Of a stretch of DNA of 64,000 bases, positions 15,777 to 23,827 are shown piece after piece. The position numbers and the translations under genes were made by a program. The notes under the pieces are model-generated. The model saw only the letters and a list, made by a program, of their open reading frames with translations, made no database searches and was not told where the DNA came from. Source of the stretch: Nocardia nova (GTDB taxonomy: Bacteria; Actinomycetota; Actinomycetes; Mycobacteriales; Mycobacteriaceae); assembly GCF_002933465.1 (NCBI RefSeq), contig NZ_PSZE01000008.1:230112-294111 (forward strand). The letters are read 5' to 3'. Numbering within the stretch: position 1 is the stretch's first letter; each line of letters opens with the position of its first letter.

Positions 15777-17000
15777 GTGAGTTTCGCGGATGGCGGCCGC
15801 GAGCCGATATCGCCTGCCGACCCCGACCGGCTCCGGGTCGCGATGTTGACCCGCGAATATCCCCCCGAGGTGTACGGCGGGGCCGGAGTACACGTGACCG
15901 AACTGGTCCCGCAGTTGCGCCGGCTGTGCGACGTGACGGTGCACTGCATGGGCGCCGAACGCGGTGATGCGGTGGTCCATCAACCCGATCCGATGCTCTA
16001 CGCCGCCAATTCCGCTTTGCAGATGATGTCGGCGCAGCTGCGCATGGCCGATGCCGTCGGCGCTGTCGACGTGGTTCACTCCCACACCTGGTACACCGGG
16101 CTCGGAGGGCATCTGGCCGCGAGTCTGTACGGCATCCCGCACGTCCTCACCGCGCATTCGCTCGAACCGCGCCGGCCGTGGAAGGCCGAACAGCTGGGCG
16201 GCGGTTACCGATTGTCGTCGTGGTCGGAGCGCACCGCGATGGAGAATGCCGACGCGGTGATCGCGGTGAGCGAGGGCATGCGCCGCGATGTCCTCGATGC
16301 CTACCCGACCGTCGACCCCGGACGAGTACATGTCGTGCACAACGGAATCGACACCCGGGCGTGGTTCCCGGGCGGACCGGTGCCCGCGGCCCGTGATGTG
16401 CTCGCCGAACTGGGGGTACGCGCCGATGCGCCGATCGCGGCGTTCGTCGGCCGCATCACCCGGCAGAAGGGGGTCGCGCACCTGCTCGCCGCGGCCCGCG
16501 ATATCGACCCGGGGATCCAGCTGGTGCTGTGTGCCGGCGCACCGGATACGCCGGAGCTGGAGGCCGAGGCGACCGCGGCGGTGCGCGAACTCGCGGCGAC
16601 GCGCGGCGGGGTGTTCTGGGTCCGCGATATGTTGCCGACCGAACAGGTGCGCCAGATCCTCTCCGCCGCAAGCGTTTTCATTTGTCCCTCGGTGTACGAG
16701 CCGCTCGGGATCGTGAATCTGGAGGCGATGGCCTGCGGCACCGCGGTGGTCGCCTCGGACGTCGGCGGGATCCCGGAGGTGGTCGCCGATGGGCAGACCG
16801 GGCGACTGGCGCATTACGACCCGCAGGCGCCCCGCGACTTCGAACGAGACCTCGCCAACCTGGTCAACGACCTCGCCGGCGATGCCGAGACCGCGGCGCG
16901 GCTCGGGGCGGCCGGCCGGGCACGCGCGGCGGCCGAATTCAGCTGGGCGCAGGTCGCCGCCCGCACCACCGATCTCTACGACCGCATCCGCAAGGGCTGA
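15777..17000 (+). CDS. glgM: Alpha-maltose-1-phosphate synthase (GlgA/GlgM)
   Basis: A 407-residue GT4 glycosyltransferase, close in wording to mycobacterial Rv1212c. The N-terminal domain begins [24 protein letters not shown], with [11 protein letters not shown] for the acceptor. The C-terminal GT-B domain contains [11 protein letters not shown] and the donor-site [24 protein letters not shown] with the EX7E pair. The mycobacterial enzyme joins ADP-glucose and glucose-1-phosphate to maltose-1-phosphate, which GlgE polymerises; it was formerly called glycogen synthase GlgA. It has about 20 more N-terminal residues than the mycobacterial protein. The 3' end overlaps the convergent DoxX gene by 25 bases. 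Confidence 0.9.
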   Translation: MSFADGGREPISPADPDRLRVAMLTREYPPEVYGGAGVHVTELVPQLRRLCDVTVHCMGAERGDAVVHQPDPMLYAANSALQMMSAQLRMADAVGAVDVVHSHTWYTGLGGHLAASLYGIPHVLTAHSLEPRRPWKAEQLGGGYRLSSWSERTAMENADAVIAVSEGMRRDVLDAYPTVDPGRVHVVHNGIDTRAWFPGGPVPAARDVLAELGVRADAPIAAFVGRITRQKGVAHLLAAARDIDPGIQLVLCAGAPDTPELEAEATAAVRELAATRGGVFWVRDMLPTEQVRQILSAASVFICPSVYEPLGIVNLEAMACGTAVVASDVGGIPEVVADGQTGRLAHYDPQAPRDFERDLANLVNDLAGDAETAARLGAAGRARAAAEFSWAQVAARTTDLYDRIRKG

Positions 17001-17476
17001 GCGCCGGGCAGGCAGCGGTCCGCCGGTCGCAACGCCCACGAGGTGACGGTCAGCGCGGTCATCACGCTCAAAACCCCCACTTCCGCACGGGCATAACCGG
17101 TGACCAGATGCGAGACGATCGCGCCGGTATAGACGAAAAATGTTCCGGCATACGCCCATTCCTTGCACAGTGGCAGTCGGGGAGCGGCCAGTACGATCGC
17201 GGCCGGGATCTTCCACGCGCCGAGCAGCACCAGGAAATAGCGTGGATATCCGAGGTGGGTGACCACATCACTGACGAACGGGATGCGCGCGATATCCCAG
17301 ACACCGCCCACTGCGGCCTCGGCGACGACGGCGGCGGTCGCGACCCGGTAGGCGGCGGTGCGGTAACGCCCGGCGTTCGCGATCGGAGCCGGCGGGCGGT
17401 CGCGGCGGAAAATGCGTCCGGCGGTGGCGAAGGGCGTGGTCGGACGGGCCGGCTGGATGCGGGTAAGGCTGCGCAT
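16976..17476 (-). CDS. DoxX-family membrane protein
   Basis: 166 residues with four predicted membrane segments after a 45-residue Arg/Pro-rich cytoplasmic start; VGGVWDIARIPFVSDVVTHLGYPRYFLVLLGAWKIPAAIVL is characteristic of DoxX-like proteins. Members are linked to membrane redox or thiol homeostasis but have no firm enzymatic role. AGGAGG lies 6 bases before ATG 17476. It is divergent from an ECF41-like sigma gene, and DoxX genes are among the common neighbours and targets of such sigma factors, so it is the likely target (inference). Absent from the corresponding place in M. tuberculosis. Confidence 0.8.
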   Translation of the reverse strand: MRSLTRIQPARPTTPFATAGRIFRRDRPPAPIANAGRYRTAAYRVATAAVVAEAAVGGVWDIARIPFVSDVVTHLGYPRYFLVLLGAWKIPAAIVLAAPRLPLCKEWAYAGTFFVYTGAIVSHLVTGYARAEVGVLSVMTALTVTSWALRPADRCLPGAQPLRMRS

Positions 17477-17539
17477 GGCTGCCTCCTTGCTGGTTATGGT
17501 GGGTGGTCGCACTGATACGGCGTAGCGGGTGGCGAGGAT

Positions 17540-18409
17540 GTGACCGGGGTGAGCGAGCGCGAACAGGCCCTGCAACGGCTGCACGAACAGCGGCCGCGAT
17601 TGCGGGCGCTCGCGCACCACATTCTCGGCTCGGCGGTCGATGCGGAGGACGCCGTTCAGGAGACCTGGCTGCGCGTGCATCGCAGCCCACCCCGCGCGGT
17701 CGGCAATCTCGACGCCTGGCTCAACACGGCCGTGGCGCACACCTGTTTGGACCTGTTGCGCGCCAGGCGGTCTCGGCCGGAGCGTCTGAGCGACACCCGG
17801 TTTCCGGATCCGCTGCTCGTCGTCGCCGATCAGGGCTCGGCACCGGAAGAGCAAGCGGTGCTGAGGGATTCGGTGGGCCTGGCGATGCAGATGGTGCTGT
17901 CACAGCTGGACCCGGCCGAACGTATCGCCTTCGTCCTACACGACATCTTCGCGGTGCCGTTCGATCACATCGCCGCGCTCTTGGATCGAACCTCCGCCGC
18001 CACCAGGCAATTGGCCAGCCGCGCCCGGCGTCGCCTGCGAGCCGCGCCGGTGACCGACGAGGATCCCGGCGACCGGCGTGCCGTGGTGGACGCATTCTTC
18101 GCGGCCGCTCGCCGCGGCGATTTCGAGGCCCTGGTGGCGCAGTTGGATCCGGAGGTCGTCCTGCGCGCCGCCGCCGGCGCGGGAGGTGGCTGGGAAATTC
18201 GCGGTCCGCGCGACACGGCCAGTCGTGCACTGCTGTTCGCCCGGCCCTCCTCGGATGTGCGGCCGGTGCTGGTGAACGACGCACCCGGTGCGGTAGTCAT
18301 GTTCGACGGACAGCCGGGAGTGTTGCTGGCTTTCACGGTGGCGGACGGACGCATCGCGGAGATCTACGTCTATGCCGACCGGCAGCGGGTGGGGGCGTTC
18401 TTCCGGTGA
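17540..18409 (+). CDS. ECF41-like sigma factor with SnoaL-like C-terminal domain
   Basis: 289 residues. Region 2 (RALAHHILGSAVDAEDAVQETWLRVHRS) and region 4 (ALLDRTSAATRQLASRARRRL) are followed by about 100 residues of an NTF2/SnoaL-like domain (VVDAFFAAARRGDFEALVAQLDPEVVLRA... ADGRIAEIYVYAD). In ECF41-type factors this C-terminal extension replaces an anti-sigma factor and regulates activity. No anti-sigma gene is adjacent, which fits. Start GTG 17540, or GTG 17549 in frame. Divergent from the DoxX gene; I did not see a clear TGTCA/CGTC promoter between them. Confidence 0.82.
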   Translation: MTGVSEREQALQRLHEQRPRLRALAHHILGSAVDAEDAVQETWLRVHRSPPRAVGNLDAWLNTAVAHTCLDLLRARRSRPERLSDTRFPDPLLVVADQGSAPEEQAVLRDSVGLAMQMVLSQLDPAERIAFVLHDIFAVPFDHIAALLDRTSAATRQLASRARRRLRAAPVTDEDPGDRRAVVDAFFAAARRGDFEALVAQLDPEVVLRAAAGAGGGWEIRGPRDTASRALLFARPSSDVRPVLVNDAPGAVVMFDGQPGVLLAFTVADGRIAEIYVYADRQRVGAFFR

Positions 18410-18563
18410 GAGCCAGGTAGATGTTGATGCGTCGATGTTCGAGACCGGGAGCGTGTGCCGGCTCGTCCTGCCTCCCATGTTGGACGCGGAGGAAAACGGG
18501 GGCGGTCGTGCTGTCGGCTGGGTTGTCGCCGGATCGGGCGGATGCCGGCGGCCGGGGCCGATA

Positions 18564-19466
18564 TCAGCGGCCGTAGACGGCGACCGTGACAGAGGCGGTG
18601 ACCGGCATCGACTCGGGCAGCGTGGCGATCCGGTCGCCGCGGGATTCGGCGGCGTGGTGAGCCGACGGTCCCATACCGGCCACATTCGCGATCGCGGCGT
18701 GATCCAGAGTCATCTCGTATTCGACCGTGACGCGTCCGGCAGGCCGGAAATCCGCGGACAGCGCGTCGATCAGGCGCGCGTCCTTACCCGTCTGCACGCC
18801 CACCATCCCCAGCGGGGCGATGAGTTCGGCCAAGTGGCGCGGCGTGGGTGTGACGACGACGAAGGTGCCGCCGGGGCGCAGCACCCGCGCGACCTCGGCC
18901 GGATTGCGCGGGGCGAAGACGCACAGCACCCGGTCGAGCGCATGGTCCCGGATCGGCAGCCCCTGCCAGACGTCGGCGAGGATCGATGCCGCACGCGAAT
19001 GGGCCCGAGCGGCCCGGCGCGCCGCCGGTTTCGAGACGTCGAGTGCGATGCCGTGTGCGGCGGGCGCCGCCTCCAGCCCGGCCGCCAGGTAGTAACCGGT
19101 GCCGGCGCCGATTTCGAGAATCGTTCCGGTCGGTGCGCCGTCCGCGACGACGTCGGCCGTCGCGCGCGCGATCGGGTCGAAATGGCCCGCGCTCTGGAAT
19201 CGCGCCCGGGCGTCCAGCATGTCCGCGGTATCGCCGGTCATCTTGGTCGCGGCGCCGGTCAGCAGGCTCACGTAGCCCTGTTTCGCGATATCGAAGCTGT
19301 GGCCGGACTCGCACACCAGGCGACGGTCCCGGAGCGCGACACCCCCATGACATTCCGGGCAGGCCACCGCGGATGCGACCGCCGCCAGGGGTGCGGCGGG
19401 GGCTGTGGGCGGGTCCGGTGCCGTGCCGGGTGTCGCCTGGCGTGTCCCGGGGTTCGGACCGGTCAT
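18564..19466 (-). CDS. RlmA-like 23S rRNA guanine-N1 methyltransferase
   Basis: A 300-residue protein with an N-terminal zinc ribbon (CPEC and C-x3-H in ACPECHGG...LVCESGHSFD) and a class I SAM domain (ILEIGAGTGYYLAAGL). This layout is that of RlmA(I)/(II)-TlrB methyltransferases that modify G745/G748 of 23S rRNA; RlmA(II) can confer resistance to tylosin-type macrolides. GHSFDIAKQGYVSLL after the ribbon is a family hallmark. The first 28 residues are Pro/Ala/Thr-rich and probably disordered. The exact target base cannot be assigned. Confidence 0.82.
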   Translation of the reverse strand: MTGPNPGTRQATPGTAPDPPTAPAAPLAAVASAVACPECHGGVALRDRRLVCESGHSFDIAKQGYVSLLTGAATKMTGDTADMLDARARFQSAGHFDPIARATADVVADGAPTGTILEIGAGTGYYLAAGLEAAPAAHGIALDVSKPAARRAARAHSRAASILADVWQGLPIRDHALDRVLCVFAPRNPAEVARVLRPGGTFVVVTPTPRHLAELIAPLGMVGVQTGKDARLIDALSADFRPAGRVTVEYEMTLDHAAIANVAGMGPSAHHAAESRGDRIATLPESMPVTASVTVAVYGR

Positions 19467-19521
19467 GTGATCCGCCGGACACTCGCGGCCGCCCGGTCGA
19501 GGAAGCCGACGCGACGGGCGT

Positions 19522-19549
19522 AGATCCGGCCGGTTACCCGGCCGGATCT
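19522..19549 (-). terminator. Hairpin after the DUF3117 gene
   Basis: A perfect 12-base-pair stem (AGATCCGGCCGG / CCGGCCGGATCT) with loop TTAC, between the DUF3117 stop and the methyltransferase start. No U tract, as is usual in this group. It may instead be an operator of the methyltransferase gene. Confidence 0.5.
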
Positions 19550-19607
19550 GCGCGCGCGGGTCGGCGCCGGCAATTTCAGCACCGGTGTATGTCGTTGGGT
19601 CGAGCGG

Positions 19608-19775
19608 CTAGCTGGTCACCGCGGTGAGCTCTTTACCGAGAGCTGCCGCTTCCTCCGGCGTGAGCTCGACGACCAAACGCCCGCCACCCTCGAGTGGAAC
19701 CCGCATGACGATTCCACGCCCTTCCTTGGTTGCCTCGAGGGGACCGTCCCCGGTGCGGGGCTTCATGGCCGCCAT
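19608..19775 (-). CDS. DUF3117 small conserved protein
   Basis: A 55-residue protein (MAAMKPRTGDGPLEATKEG...) of the very conserved actinobacterial DUF3117 family, counterpart of Rv1211. Function unknown. The fold is probably a small beta sheet with one helix (TPEEAAALGKELTAV). The frame is open further upstream, but ATG 19775 follows GGAGGG with 8 bases spacing and starts at the family-conserved MAAMKPR. As in mycobacteria it neighbours tag and the DivIVA-like gene in the same direction. Confidence 0.88.
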   Translation of the reverse strand: MAAMKPRTGDGPLEATKEGRGIVMRVPLEGGGRLVVELTPEEAAALGKELTAVTS

Positions 19776-19954
19776 CCTCTGCTCCCTCCAGATCCGCGCG
19801 GTCTGCTGCGCACTTCTCGGAACTAATGTGTTGTCACCAACAGGCAGCCGCCGGACGCGACAGGCATGTCCGGTGGGCTGCACCACGCCTATTCTTCCTT
19901 ATCAGCGAACCGGTCGGGTACCTGAGTTCGAAAACCGACCGGCGTGGCGCGAGA

Positions 19955-20527
19955 TCAACGCCGCAGATCGACCCAGCAATCGGCCAGATGGTCATCGACC
20001 ATTCCGGTCGCCTGCATCAATGCGTAGGCCGTGGTCGGACCCACGAACCGGAACCCGCGCTTCTTGAGTTCTCTTGCGAGAGCGACGGATTCGGGTGTGA
20101 CGGCGGGCACGTCGGACAGTTCTCGCGGACGCGGGCGAGCGGGCGGCGCGAAGGACCAGAGCAGCTCGTCCAGCCCGGGGCTCAGCTCTCGCGCAACCTG
20201 GGCATTGGCGACACACGCAAGGATTTTGGCGCGATTGCGCACGATGCCTGGATCGGCCAGGAGCCGCTCCACATCGTCGTCCCCGAATTCGGCCACCCGG
20301 TCGATGGCGAATCCGGCGAAGGCCGCCCGGAACGCCGGCCGCTTGCGCAGGATCGTGATCCAGGACAGCCCCGACTGGAATGCCTCGAGACACATCCGCT
20401 CGAACAGCGCATCGTCCCCGTGCAGCGGCCGTCCCCATTCGGTGTCGTGATAGTCCCGGTAGAGCTGCGAGGACTGCGACCAGCCGCAGCGCACCTTCCC
20501 GTCGTCCACCACCGCTTCGACGCTCAT
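19955..20527 (-). CDS. tag: DNA-3-methyladenine glycosylase I
   Basis: 190 residues, the usual length. It excises 3-methyladenine from alkylated DNA in base excision repair. Zinc-site residues of the TagI family are visible: Cys14 and His27 at the N terminus and His180-x3-Cys184 at the C terminus. The substrate-pocket part YHDTEWGRPLHGDDALFERMCLEAFQSGLSW (given here to its key acidic Glu in CLEAFQ) and ILRKRPAFRAAF are typical. ATG 20527 overlaps the stop of the upstream DivIVA-like gene (ATGA), so the two are translationally coupled. Confidence 0.93.
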   Translation of the reverse strand: MSVEAVVDDGKVRCGWSQSSQLYRDYHDTEWGRPLHGDDALFERMCLEAFQSGLSWITILRKRPAFRAAFAGFAIDRVAEFGDDDVERLLADPGIVRNRAKILACVANAQVARELSPGLDELLWSFAPPARPRPRELSDVPAVTPESVALARELKKRGFRFVGPTTAYALMQATGMVDDHLADCWVDLRR

Positions 20528-21489
20528 CGAAGCCCTCCGGCGGCCGAAGGCGGGTCGCCCGGTAACGGCGGCGGCGCCCAGCCGGTGGCGGGTGCCTGCG
20601 TCGCCGGGGCGAATCCGGTCTTCGAGTCCGGCCCGGGGGCGGCGATGTAACCGGTGGTTCCGGCCGCTCCCGGTTCGGTCGTGGTCTCCGAATCGGGTGG
20701 GCGGACGGTCGTCGACCGATCGGTCGGCGCCACCCCGTCGTTCCCGGCGGAAGCCTGCGGGGTGGTGGCCTGCTCGACGGAGCCCGATGCCGGTGCCGCG
20801 GCCTGTGCGGTGACGTCGGTCGGCGAAGCGACACCACCGACTGTGCCGTGGGCCTGACCGATGCTGCCCGGCTCACCCACGGTGGACCCGGTGGGCGTGT
20901 CGGTGCGGGGACCCGCGACTGTCGGGGCGGTGCCGGTGGCCGGTGCGTACCCGTTCGCCGGGTATCCGGTTGCGGGAAAGGCGGTGCCGGTCGGCATTCC
21001 CGGTCCGGCGGGCAGGCTGCCGAAACCGACGCCGGGGGCGAAGCCCGCCGGGGACGTGAAGCCGGCGCCGCCGTAGAAGGTTCCGGTGCCGAAGTTGGTG
21101 GTCGTGCCGTTACCGGCGGCCGGGGGAGCGTCCGTGGGAGGGCGCACGCTTCCCGTATTCGGTTGCGCCGGTGGGGTTTCCGGTTCTCCGGCGGTGGACG
21201 GGGAGGTGCTGCGGCTGCGCTCGAGTTGCATTTCCAGCTCGTCGATCCGGGCGGCCAATCGGCTCAGCGCCCAGTCGACCTCGCCCGCCTTGTACCCCCG
21301 GAACACCTGCTGGAACCGCAACGCGCGCACATCCGATCCGCGAATCCCCGCGGCGGGCAGCACCGTCACCGTCGTCCCCTCCGGCAGCGGCCCCAATTCC
21401 TCCCCGCGCCCGAACACCGCACTGGCCACCAGGAACAGCAACCCGGCCACCAAGCCGACGATGAGCACGTACAACAGCAGCGTGAGCAT
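20524..21489 (-). CDS. DivIVA-domain membrane protein
   Basis: 321 residues: one N-terminal membrane segment (about 2-27), then a DivIVA-like segment (RFQQVFRGYKAGEVDWALSRLAARIDELEMQLER, about 58-91, with the key GYKxxEVD), then about 220 residues of low-complexity Gly/Pro/Thr/Ala with short repeats such as GFPATGYPANGYAPATG. It corresponds to Rv1209. DivIVA-like coiled coils sense curved membrane or organise wall growth; here the coil is short and membrane-tethered. The long disordered tail is much larger than in mycobacteria, as far as I recall. Coupled to tag. Confidence 0.78.
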   Translation of the reverse strand: MLTLLLYVLIVGLVAGLLFLVASAVFGRGEELGPLPEGTTVTVLPAAGIRGSDVRALRFQQVFRGYKAGEVDWALSRLAARIDELEMQLERSRSTSPSTAGEPETPPAQPNTGSVRPPTDAPPAAGNGTTTNFGTGTFYGGAGFTSPAGFAPGVGFGSLPAGPGMPTGTAFPATGYPANGYAPATGTAPTVAGPRTDTPTGSTVGEPGSIGQAHGTVGGVASPTDVTAQAAAPASGSVEQATTPQASAGNDGVAPTDRSTTVRPPDSETTTEPGAAGTTGYIAAPGPDSKTGFAPATQAPATGWAPPPLPGDPPSAAGGLR

Positions 21490-21550
21490 AGGTCGAGCTT
21501 AGTGGCGACACCGACAGCGATCTCGGCAGCTGCGGCGGGCCGGTGTCGCT

Positions 21551-22687
21551 TTACAGGTGACGGGTGGTGTCGATGCCCAACGACATACCGGCCAGCCCGC
21601 GGCGGCGCACCGCCAATTTGTCGGCGATCCCTCGAAGGGCTTGTGCCGCGGGGTTTTCCGGGTCGCTCAGCACGATCGGGGTGCCCTCGTCACCGGCCTC
21701 GCGCAATTCCTGGGTGATCGGGATCTGGCCGAGCAGCGGCACCTCGGCGCCAACCGCGCGGGTAAGCCGGTCGGCGACGGCCTGGCCGCCGCCCGAACCG
21801 TAGAGCTCCATGCGGGACCCGTCGGGCAGATCCAGCCACGACATGTTCTCCACCACGCCGGCGATGCGCTGCCGGGTCTGCAGGGCGATCGCCCCGGCTC
21901 GTTCGGCGACCTCGGCGGCGGCCGGCTGCGGCGTGGTCACCACCAGGATCTCGGCATTGGGAATGAGCTGAGCGATGGAGATAGCGACGTCACCGGTGCC
22001 GGGCGGCAGGTCCAGCAGCAGCACGTCCAGATCGCCCCAGAACACGTCGGCCAGGAACTGCTGCAGTGCCCGGTGCAGCATCGGGCCGCGCCACACCACC
22101 GGGGTGTTGCCCTGGGTGAACATGGCGATCGAGATGACCTTCACGTCGTGGGCGACCGGTGGCATGATCATCCGCTCGACCTGCGTGGGCCGCTGGTCCG
22201 TGCCGAGCATGCGCGGTACGGAATGGCCGTAGATATCGGCGTCCAGCACGCCGACCGACAGACCGCGCGCGGCGAGCGCGGACGCGAGATTGACGGTGAC
22301 GCTCGACTTTCCGACGCCGCCCTTGCCGGAGGCGACCGCGTATACGCGGGTCAGCGACCCCGGCTGGGCGAACGGGATCACCGGGTCGGCGGAATCGCCG
22401 CGCAGCTGCTTGCGCAGTTCGGTGCGCTGCTCGTCGCTCATCACATCGAGGTCGACGGTCACGGCACCGACGCCGGCGACGTCGGCCACCGCCTTGGTGA
22501 CCATCTCGGTGAGCTTGGTACGCAGCGGGCAGGCCGCGGTCGTCAGATAGATCTCGACGTGCACACTACTGTCGTCGCGGACCGAGACGCTCTTGACCAT
22601 GCCGAGTTCGGTGATCGGCTTGCGAATCTCCGGGTCGTCCACCTTTGCGAGCGCGCCCCGCACATCCGCTTCCGTAACCACTGGCAT
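21551..22687 (-). CDS. mrp: Mrp/NBP35-family iron-sulfur carrier ATPase
   Basis: 378 residues. The N-terminal MIP18/DUF59 domain (about 3-85, KVDDPEIRKPITELGMV) precedes a P-loop domain with the deviant Walker A ASGKGGVGKSSV (about 120), GVLDADIYGHSVPRMLG and LLLDLPPGTGD. Mrp proteins bind and deliver Fe-S clusters. ATG 22687 is chosen because TAGACT lies exactly 7 bases before it; the open frame continues much further but without family sequence. On the same strand as in M. tuberculosis (Rv1229c), so it lies just outside the inverted block. Confidence 0.92.
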   Translation of the reverse strand: MPVVTEADVRGALAKVDDPEIRKPITELGMVKSVSVRDDSSVHVEIYLTTAACPLRTKLTEMVTKAVADVAGVGAVTVDLDVMSDEQRTELRKQLRGDSADPVIPFAQPGSLTRVYAVASGKGGVGKSSVTVNLASALAARGLSVGVLDADIYGHSVPRMLGTDQRPTQVERMIMPPVAHDVKVISIAMFTQGNTPVVWRGPMLHRALQQFLADVFWGDLDVLLLDLPPGTGDVAISIAQLIPNAEILVVTTPQPAAAEVAERAGAIALQTRQRIAGVVENMSWLDLPDGSRMELYGSGGGQAVADRLTRAVGAEVPLLGQIPITQELREAGDEGTPIVLSDPENPAAQALRGIADKLAVRRRGLAGMSLGIDTTRHL

Positions 22688-22694
22688 AGTGGTG

Positions 22695-22700
22695 AGTCTA
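22695..22700 (-). promoter_or_regulatory. -10 hexamer TAGACT of mrp
   Basis: TAGACT on the minus strand, 7 bases before the mrp ATG. The intergenic repeat begins right beside it. Confidence 0.55.
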
Positions 22701-22809
22701 GCGACCGGAGCGATGGGCCGGAGGCGGCAGCCTGCGTAACCACGGAGGCCACCGCGTAGGTCGCCATAGACACAGCGACCGGAGCGACGGGGCCGGAGGC
22801 GGCAGCCTG
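22700..22809. repeat. Intergenic repeat, two direct copies plus a linking segment
   Basis: AGCGACCGGAGCGATGGGCC... at 22700-22734 recurs at 22774-22809 with one base inserted and one changed. The segment just after the first copy (22719-22756) matches 33 of 38 bases at 46906-46943 inside the BVMO gene. This indicates a dispersed repeat family in this genome. No reading frame or transposase is associated. Confidence 0.75.
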
Positions 22810-22827
22810 GGCCCGTCACTGTTCGAC

Positions 22828-23664
22828 TCAGATGCGCGGCAGCTGGCTGGGCTTGGGCGCTACACCCGTCCGGTACGCGACCTCCCACGCCATCACATTG
22901 GCGACGTAGGCCATCGAGTTGTTGTAGCGCATGATCGCCTTGGACTGCTGCGACAGATCCGTCATGTCCAGCCCGCCAGAGCAGAGGTAATTGCCCGCGG
23001 TCAGGGCGGCGTCGAACAGGTTCTGCGGATCGGCGATGCCGTCGCCGTCGCCGTCTCCGGCGTATTTGCGCCACGTCTCGGGCAGGAACTGCATCGGGCC
23101 GACCGCGCGGGTGAAACCCTGCATACCGCCGTCGAGATCGTCGCCGGTCGCGTGCACGACGTTGTTGCCCGCCAGGCTGCCGTCGAGGACGGGCCCGTAG
23201 ATCGGGTCGAGCGCGACGCCCTTGGAATCGGCCTTGCCGTAGGCGTGATGCGATTCGACCTGTCCGATCCCGGCCAGCACCGACCACGGCATGTGGCAGT
23301 CCGGTTCCTCTTGGGCCAGAATGCGTTCGGCGTTCTGGTAGGCCGCGTAGGCGATGCCTGGCATACCGTTCGGTCCTGGCGGCAGATCGGCGGCGACCCG
23401 GCCTTCGGGTTGAGCAACGGTTTTCACGATCGGCGGGCCGGGATGCTTTGCGGCGCGCATCATTTCGTCCGGCGCCGCCTGTTGGTCGACGGACTGCTGG
23501 GCGTCCGGAATGTGTTGCGGCAGAGCCACAGCGGTGAATTCGCCGGTGTTGACCTCGGCGACAGAGGCGCCGACGGCGACGAGTCCCGCGGGGACGAGTC
23601 CGGTCAGAGCGATAACGGATCCTCGCCGGACAGGGGTGGCCGGCTGCTTACGGTGACGTCCCAC
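22828..23664 (-). CDS. Lytic transglycosylase, SLT/MltB type
   Basis: A 278-residue exported peptidoglycan lyase, counterpart of Rv1230c. N-terminal signal/anchor (GSVIALTGLVPAGLVAVGASV, about 15-35), then a lysozyme-like domain with the catalytic Glu in LAGIGQVESHHA, GPMQFLPETWRKYA, a Ca-binding-like DGDGDGIADPQN loop, and YNNSMAYVANVMAW. GTG 23664 is chosen: GGAGGG sits 10 bases before it, and the TTG used by a longer frame lies inside that ribosome-binding site. Followed by the repeat and mrp. Cleaves glycan strands in the wall during growth. Confidence 0.88.
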   Translation of the reverse strand: MGRHRKQPATPVRRGSVIALTGLVPAGLVAVGASVAEVNTGEFTAVALPQHIPDAQQSVDQQAAPDEMMRAAKHPGPPIVKTVAQPEGRVAADLPPGPNGMPGIAYAAYQNAERILAQEEPDCHMPWSVLAGIGQVESHHAYGKADSKGVALDPIYGPVLDGSLAGNNVVHATGDDLDGGMQGFTRAVGPMQFLPETWRKYAGDGDGDGIADPQNLFDAALTAGNYLCSGGLDMTDLSQQSKAIMRYNNSMAYVANVMAWEVAYRTGVAPKPSQLPRI

Positions 23665-23696
23665 GATGTGGTGACCCTCCAATGCTCGCTGTGAGC

Positions 23697-23758
23697 TTTT
23701 CGTGACACAACGAGATCAGATTACCGCACCCGAGACCTTTTCGTTACTGCTTCGTGAC
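23697..23758 (-). promoter_or_regulatory. Three GTNACGAA repeats before the transglycosylase
   Basis: On the minus strand GTCACGAA (23758-23751), GTAACGAAA (23747-23739) and GTCACGAAAA (23706-23697) occur in the same orientation, the first two 11 bases apart. Direct repeats of this kind resemble MtrA-type response-regulator sites, and MtrA controls wall hydrolases in related genera. This is inference. Confidence 0.35.
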
Positions 23759-23775
23759 CGCTCGTCCCGTTTACG

Positions 23776-23805
23776 CCGAAACCCCCGCCTCAGCGGGGGT
23801 TTCGG
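23776..23805 (-). terminator. Strong hairpin terminator
   Basis: A perfect 13-base-pair stem (CCGAAACCCCCGC / GCGGGGGTTTCGG) with loop CTCA, 22 bases after the stop of the longer transglycosylase gene. It separates that gene from the second transglycosylase. Confidence 0.85.
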
Positions 23806-23827
23806 ATCGGGCGAGGGTCACGAACGA

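Noticed and set aside
20524..21489. Repeats in the DivIVA-like tail read as a CRISPR or minisatellite
   Set aside because: The repetition is at the level of Gly/Pro/Thr-rich protein sequence; the DNA units vary in length and sequence and lack spacers.
21551..23287. A 578-codon frame extending mrp far upstream
   Set aside because: The extra part runs in the wrong frame through the transglycosylase gene and the repeat. Mrp begins at 22687 with its own promoter.
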